Assembly (NCBI GenBank): GCA_031216915.1
Contig: CM062297.1
Span: forward strand, 362,713,704 to 362,777,703
DNA: 64,000 nucleotides
Direction of reading: 5' to 3'
From: Pictodentalium vernedei
Taxonomy: Eukaryota > Mollusca > Scaphopoda > Dentaliida > Dentaliidae
In this document: piece by piece, positions 60,111 to 64,000 of the stretch
Layout of the letters: each line of letters begins with the position of its first letter
Numbering within the stretch: position 1 is the stretch's first letter
Notes under the pieces: generated by a model
What the model was told of the DNA's origin: nothing
The model's input: only the letters and a program-made list of their open reading frames with translations
The model's database searches: none
Position numbers and translations under genes: made by a program

Positions 60111-60491
60111 TTTATGTTACCACCTCTCCCTCTAATATGCTTCAAGCTACACCTTTCTTATTTGGTACATGGATAAATGGTTCTGAGGGGATGATGCACA
60201 GTCAATATTTATTTTTCAAAATCCAAGATGGCAGAATGGCGGCCATTATTGTTGTGTTTTTTAAGCTTTTTTCTCTATTTTATGTTACCACCCCTTCCTC
60301 CAACATGGTTCAAGCTACGCCTTTCATATATGGTACATGGATAAAGGGTTGTGAAGGGATTATGCACGCTCAATATTTTTTTTTCAAAATCCAAGATGCT
60401 TATATACTCTAGTGTCTTCTGTGACAAAAACACCTTATGTCACAAAAGCGCTGTATGGGACTAATACCACCTCGGTGGTGAAACACTTGTT

Positions 60492-61097
60492 TTTCTTTGC
60501 ACCAGAATGCATTTTGAAGGATGATTTAGAATGACTACCTGCAGAAAAAAATGTGACTCCTATAACCCCTCCCCTACCCCCCCCCCCCCCCCCCCCCCAC
60601 GTGCCAATTAGGCAATTAATTTTCTTGTTTGCCTCGAAATGCAGTTTGAAGGATTTAGAGTAACTACCTGCAAAAAACAAATTTACTCCTATAATCCCCT
60701 GCACCCAGGCTTCTATAACCCCCTGCACCCACCCCCCAATGCCAGTCAGGCAATTTTTTTTCTTCACTCCAAAATGCATTTTGAAGGATTTAGAGTGTGC
60801 ACATGCTATCTCTCCTCCCCACCCCTGTGTCAATTAGGCATTTTTTTTTTCTTTGCTCAAATATGCATTTTGAAGGATTTAGGGTGATTACATGCAGAAA
60901 AAAAAATGCCTCCCATTAAACCCTCCCCTCCCTCTCCTTGTCCGGTCAGGCCACAACAATTTTTTTTTTTTTTTTTGCTCCAAGATGGGTTTAGAGTGAT
61001 TTTATGTGGGGAAAAAAACAACCTATTCTACCCCTTCCCAATTGGGAGGGGGGGAGGGGGGGGTGATTAGCTGTGCTTGGCGATGCAGGCCTCTTGT
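60492..61097 (+). repeat. C-rich ~95-130-bp repeats ending in a worn 'GGCC-tail'
   Basis: It continues the repeat broken at 57339: TTTCTTTGCACCAGAATGCA, GACTACCTGCAGAAAAAAA, long C-runs (about 60576-60598) and CCAATTAGGCA. It ends ATGCAGGCCTCTTGT at about 61083-61097, resembling a degenerate 'GGCC-tail' terminus. Confidence 0.65.
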
Positions 61098-61165
61098 CTT
61101 CTGAGTTGAATCTTTCTATCTTTCTAATTTAAGAATTGAAATTGCATGTATTGCTTCTTTTGTAG

Positions 61166-61258
61166 CGTGATGGATTACTTGGATTCTGGAGGGGTATTGT
61201 ACCCAGGACCTTGAGACGCACGTTAATGGCTGCTATGGCCTGGACAATTTATGAACAG
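61166..61258 (+). CDS. SLC25A38: SLC25A38-like carrier, penultimate exon
   Basis: The 93-nt exon (31 codons, phase 0 both sides) reads [16 protein letters not shown] then [24 protein letters not shown] is the matrix-side [D/E]Gx4[W/F][K/R]G motif of the third carrier repeat. [14 protein letters not shown] is the strongly conserved last helix of SLC25A38. The acceptor is TTTTGTAG and the donor GTAACA. It follows the 34307-34473 exon in frame across the 26.7-kb intron. Confidence 0.94.
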
Positions 61259-61474
61259 GTAACATTATCCCATTTATTTTACCTTTTACCTTACAAGAAT
61301 AACAGACAACATATTCACAAAAAATGTTTGAATAACTGAAAATTTTCATTTTTTTGCTTCAAAAACATAGTGTATGACCTGTGTCTGTTGCAGTAACAAA
61401 CGATAATTTTCTGATTTCAGTAAAATTGATGTTCTACTCAACCTAGTGCACACTGAGGTGTCCAAATCAAAACT

Positions 61475-61650
61475 CCTTGGAACAGACTTTTTCCATTATG
61501 CAACTAGGAATATAACCAATTGAGTATTGTTTGACGGAACTCACAGAGCTCCATCAAACAAGATTGGATTTGTAAAATTTCTAGTTGAATTATCTGGCAT
61601 TATGGGAAAAATTGCTTCTTGACATTTTGATATGCAGACATCAGTTTGTC
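61475..61650. repeat. Copy of the palindromic TTGTTTGA MITE, diverged
   Basis: CAATTGAGTATTGTTTGACG and CCATCAAACAAGATTGGATT form the core hairpin. CAACTAGGAATAT and AATTTCTAGTTGAATT flank it, and GACATTTTGATATGCAGACATCAG closes it as separate motifs. TTAA sites are no longer clear. Confidence 0.55.
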
Positions 61651-61857
61651 TGTTGGACTCCAATAAATTTTAACAAAATAATTAAATAGCATGCTATCTT
61701 TGAAAAAAATACTCATGTAGCAGATTAACTTCGAAAAATAATTCGGCACTCTACCTGTTAATTGTAGTGCCGGCACTTTTTAGTTGAGCTCAAATTCGTG
61801 TTTCCAGTTGAAAAAGTTGGTGGCATGACAAGGTTTTTATAGTAACGAGCAATACTG

Positions 61858-61930
61858 GGCATGCAGTAGCTCAATGGTTAGCTCATTGGACTTTAAATCA
61901 GAAGGTTGTAGGTTTGATACTGATATACAG
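61858..61930 (+). repeat. tRNA-like SINE head
   Basis: AGTAGCTCAATGGTTAGCTC fits an A box, and GGTTGTAGGTTTGATACTG fits a B box at tRNA spacing, with an anticodon-arm-like CATTGGACTTTAAATC. There is no closed acceptor stem or CCA context, so it is a SINE remnant rather than a tRNA gene. Confidence 0.55.
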
Positions 61931-62634
61931 GTTGTGAGGGTATGGTTGATGCCCACCAATGTGCCAAATCAGTAGGCAAAATTTCGAAAATCTTGTGCAG
62001 CAATCAAAATGAAATAATTCCCATTCTGGTCTACTGTTCAGAAATAAATTTGTTGGAATCATTTCGAGAATCAAATTTTCTGATCCTCATGAAATTATAC
62101 ACACTGCACTTTACACCCACTCGATGCATGGCAATCAACTAAATCCCTCATAGTCAGTGTACAATACTGTCATCACAAAAGCAAACAGAAGATTTTGATC
62201 AGTTCATGGCTAGGTCACGATCCAGTGGAAATTATCTTTCTGCTTTTCTCCTCGCAGTGCTGTAAAATCTGGCCTGTCAGGAAAAAAAATGTGTGAACAT
62301 GAACCTGAGATGCTATATTTGTTTGCTTTTCATTATTAACTCAAGCAAACAAATTGGCCACATCTGCCTGCTTAATTTACAAATTCAGCAGTTGAAAATT
62401 TCAGAAAACCCTGTCAAATGACCCATCATTGTAACTAGCTTGTCGAGGTCACATGATATGGTTTGGTTGAAATATTGTGAAAATTTGGACGAAAAAAAAT
62501 GATTAAAGAAGGAAATTTTGATATTGTGTGTGTTTAGTAAAAGGTTAATTCTTTACCTAACATAGCAGCCAAAAACGGTCAGAAAATTAACTAGAATAAG
62601 CCTACCACAGCCTAAAGTATCTAGGAAGTTTCTC

Positions 62635-62717
62635 AATAAAACCACACAAATATGGATATCATTACAATCAGCTCGATAAGCTGGTTCTAATGATATCCAT
62701 ATTTGTTTGGTTTTATT
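62635..62717. repeat. Foldback, ~38-bp arms
   Basis: AATAAAACC..ACAAATATGGATATCATTA..CAGCT pairs with AGCTG..TAATGATATCCATATTTGT..GGTTTTATT with a few mismatches around CGATA. It lies within the last intron. Confidence 0.8.
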
Positions 62718-62825
62718 AAAAATTGTGGAATTTGTTTTTGGAAAATGTGAAATTTAATTTATTTTTTTAAAATACTATTTTAGGTAAAGGGTTAAGTCTT
62801 GATTTTACAATATTTTATTCATGAA

Positions 62826-63170
62826 ATCTGTGAGTGTGGTGCCCAGGTGGTTACGTCATTGGACTTAAAACCAAAAGGTCCATGGTTTGATCCGCACCAG
62901 GGGTAACTGCTTTGTGTCATTGGGCAAGGCACTTCAGCCCGATTGCCCATATGGGGGCACGGTTGTGCTGTGTACTGAGGAGTACTGCACATTGATGGTG
63001 CACTTGCCTCAACCAATGCTAACCCTGCTTGTGTGAAGTTAGTATGTTGGGGAGTCTGACAGTTGCTCACCGTTTGTTGTTCTCTCTGGATATTTTGGCT
63101 TTCTCCACCCAGTAAAACTGTCAGACACATGGTCACCCTGGCTGTCATTAAACCCCAATAAATAAATTCA
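62826..63170 (+). mobile_element. tRNA-derived SINE, ~345 bp
   Basis: The head has GTGGTGCCCAGGTGGTTACG (A-box-like) and GGTCCATGGTTTGATCCG (B-box-like). The body has GTCATTGGGCAAGGCACTT, GTGTGAAGTTAGTATGTTGG, TTTCTCCACCCAGTAAAACTG and the tail CCCCAATAAATAAATTC. It is in the last intron in gene sense. Minus-strand open frames over it are not genes. Confidence 0.8.
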
Positions 63171-63352
63171 TGAAATCTTGAGCCACTGGTTTATAAGTGT
63201 ATCGCATCGCACCTCAATCCCGATCTGATTGATAAAAATACCACTTTTATAATTGCAGATCCGTTTATGAATATTTTGGACAGTGATTGATTTTACACCG
63301 TTTCTGTTGTGAACCAAAATCTTACTCTAATGTTGTCTTGCTTCATTTGCAG

Positions 63353-63394
63353 GTGATGAGAAATTCGGGTCTTGCAACAACTGGTGGAAAATGA
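63353..63394 (+). CDS. SLC25A38: SLC25A38-like carrier, last coding exon
   Basis: After CTTCATTTGCAG the exon reads VMRNSGLATTGGK and TGA (63392-63394). It joins the previous exon in phase 0 directly after IYEQ, where the SLC25A38 C-terminal tail is expected. The tail itself is short and poorly conserved, so assignment rests on position and phase. Confidence 0.85.
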   Translation: MMRNSGLATTGGK

Positions 63395-63760
63395 TTTTAA
63401 AATGTGTCCTGCTTATAAATCCAAATACTGAAGAAATGCTTTCAATAGACTTCCAATTTTATGGAGAATTTTTTTTTTGAATGGAAGATAAAGTTCAAAA
63501 GTGAAACAAACAGCTGTGTAAATGATTCATAAATGTAGAGAAAGGGTTATGATTGCAGAGCTTCAAACTGTTGCTCAGAAATATATGAACTAAATGTTGT
63601 GAATGTTCAAATATTTGCATTTTAGGAACTGTTATGCATAAATGTGTACAAAATTTGAACTTGGTGTGCATTTATTGATAGATGGTGCAGTATAGAGAAA
63701 ATCTTCACAAGCAGAGTGAGAGTTGGGTAAAAAAAATTTAAGGCTATTAATAAAAAAATT
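63395..63760 (+). other. SLC25A38: Probable 3' UTR of the SLC25A38-like gene
   Basis: AT-rich sequence after the stop. The first good polyadenylation signal on the strand is AATAAA at 63749-63754; another AATAAA is near 63974. Confidence 0.5.
63749..63754 (+). terminator. SLC25A38: Candidate polyadenylation signal
   Basis: AATAAA ~355 bp after the stop codon, followed by a T-rich stretch (TTCTTGTTTCTC) that could serve as the downstream element. Confidence 0.45.
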
Positions 63761-63864
63761 CTTGTTTCTCAGGAACCTCCCTCATCATAGAAAATCTGCC
63801 TAATCACATTTTTTTCACCTAAAAATGTCTTTTATGACACTATTTTTCACTTGTAGGACAAATA

Positions 63865-64000
63865 TTTAACGAACTATACCTTGTTTGACAGAGCGCACAG
63901 AGCTTTGTCGCTCAAGATATATTTGATTAAATTTTCAACTACATTATGGGAAATTAAGTAAGTAATTAAATTGAATAAATAAAAAAAAGCCTCCCTCGTC
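63865..64000. repeat. Partial palindromic TTGTTTGA MITE at the window edge
   Basis: ACTATACCTTGTTTGACAGA and the degraded partner CGCTCAAGATATA form the core hairpin. AATTTTCAACTACATTATGGGAA follows as two arm motifs. The element appears to continue, or decay, beyond the window. Confidence 0.5.

Larger units (their letters stand above)
57340..60491 (+). mobile_element. Helentron-like element, 'GGTGGT-tail' family, with nested insertion
   Basis: The 5' tip AAGTCCCCTACGG-GAA-CCGTAAGGAGAC folds on itself. AGTCCCCTACGG also matches, with two mismatches, the complement of CTGTATGGGACT near the 3' end (60451-60462). A hairpin ACCACC-TC-GGTGGT (60466-60479) and ACACTTGTTT follow. A CCGT/CTGT tract precedes ~170-bp monomers (CATGGTTCAAGCTACACCTT). 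The tract is interrupted at 57475-59437 by another element. Confidence 0.82.
34474..61165 (+). other. SLC25A38: 26.7-kb intron of the SLC25A38-like gene, filled with nested elements
   Basis: The donor is GTATAT after GAG, and the acceptor is TTCTTTTGTAG before CGTGATGG, phase 0. Most of it is the Helentron-like elements and arrays listed below, on the same strand as the gene. No other host exon was recognised inside. A fragment with a CCAT/CTGT microsatellite (34556-34640) lies just after the donor. Confidence 0.85.

Noticed and set aside
59633..60412. Open frames with MVQATPFIFGTW repeats
   Set aside because: Read-through of the ~170-bp array; no conserved domain.
61858..61930. Functional tRNA gene
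   Set aside because: A and B box-like motifs are present, but stems do not close and the B box is mutated (GGTTTGATAC); a SINE head fits better.
62819..63148. Minus-strand 109-codon frame and the similar one at 50066-50275
   Set aside because: They are antisense frames of the two SINE copies, which explains their shared VSNxQxxQHTNFTQ.

Overview
This is animal nuclear DNA, most likely from a bivalve or related mollusc. The evidence is AT-rich introns with GT/AG splice sites, three exons of an animal mitochondrial carrier gene, DIRS-like, mariner, hAT and piggyBac-type repeats, tRNA-derived SINEs, and many repeat-carrying elements resembling the pearl/Helentron-type elements known from bivalves. 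The species assignment is inference. I see no prokaryotic, viral or CRISPR content.

The one host gene I can support is the 3' part of a SLC25A38-like gene (mitochondrial glycine carrier of heme synthesis) on the + strand, with exons at 34307-34473, 61166-61258 and 63353-63394 (stop). All junctions are GT/AG. The intron between the first two exons is about 26.7 kb and is almost entirely nested transposon sequence. I could not find the earlier exons.

Layout: 1-1623 is the 3' end of a DIRS-like tyrosine-recombinase retrotransposon (recombinase ORF, internal complementary region, right inverted terminal repeat). 1624-3940 is a ~162-bp tandem array. 3941-5640 is unassigned. 5640-8091 is a second DIRS-like 3' end with another element inserted in its complementary region. 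8100-34300 is mostly AT-rich non-coding DNA holding piggyBac-like MITEs, foldbacks, a mariner fragment, a 3.06-kb hAT shell filled with a tandem array, a hAT-like MITE, a pogo-like MITE, and a four-deep nest at 25778-29000. 34474-61165 is the large intron. 61166-64000 holds the last two exons, SINEs, foldbacks and the 3' UTR.

The main theme is a set of non-autonomous elements sharing one architecture: insertion between T and T without target duplication; a 5' end that folds into a hairpin; a Cxxx microsatellite; an internal tandem array; then, near the 3' end, a second complement of the 5' tip followed by a short hairpin. These are the known hallmarks of Helentron/Helitron2-related elements. 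Empty-versus-filled sites inside the window show the insertion mode directly. The end sequence differs between subfamilies, yet the 5' tip and the 3' internal copy change together. No autonomous Rep-helicase is present here.
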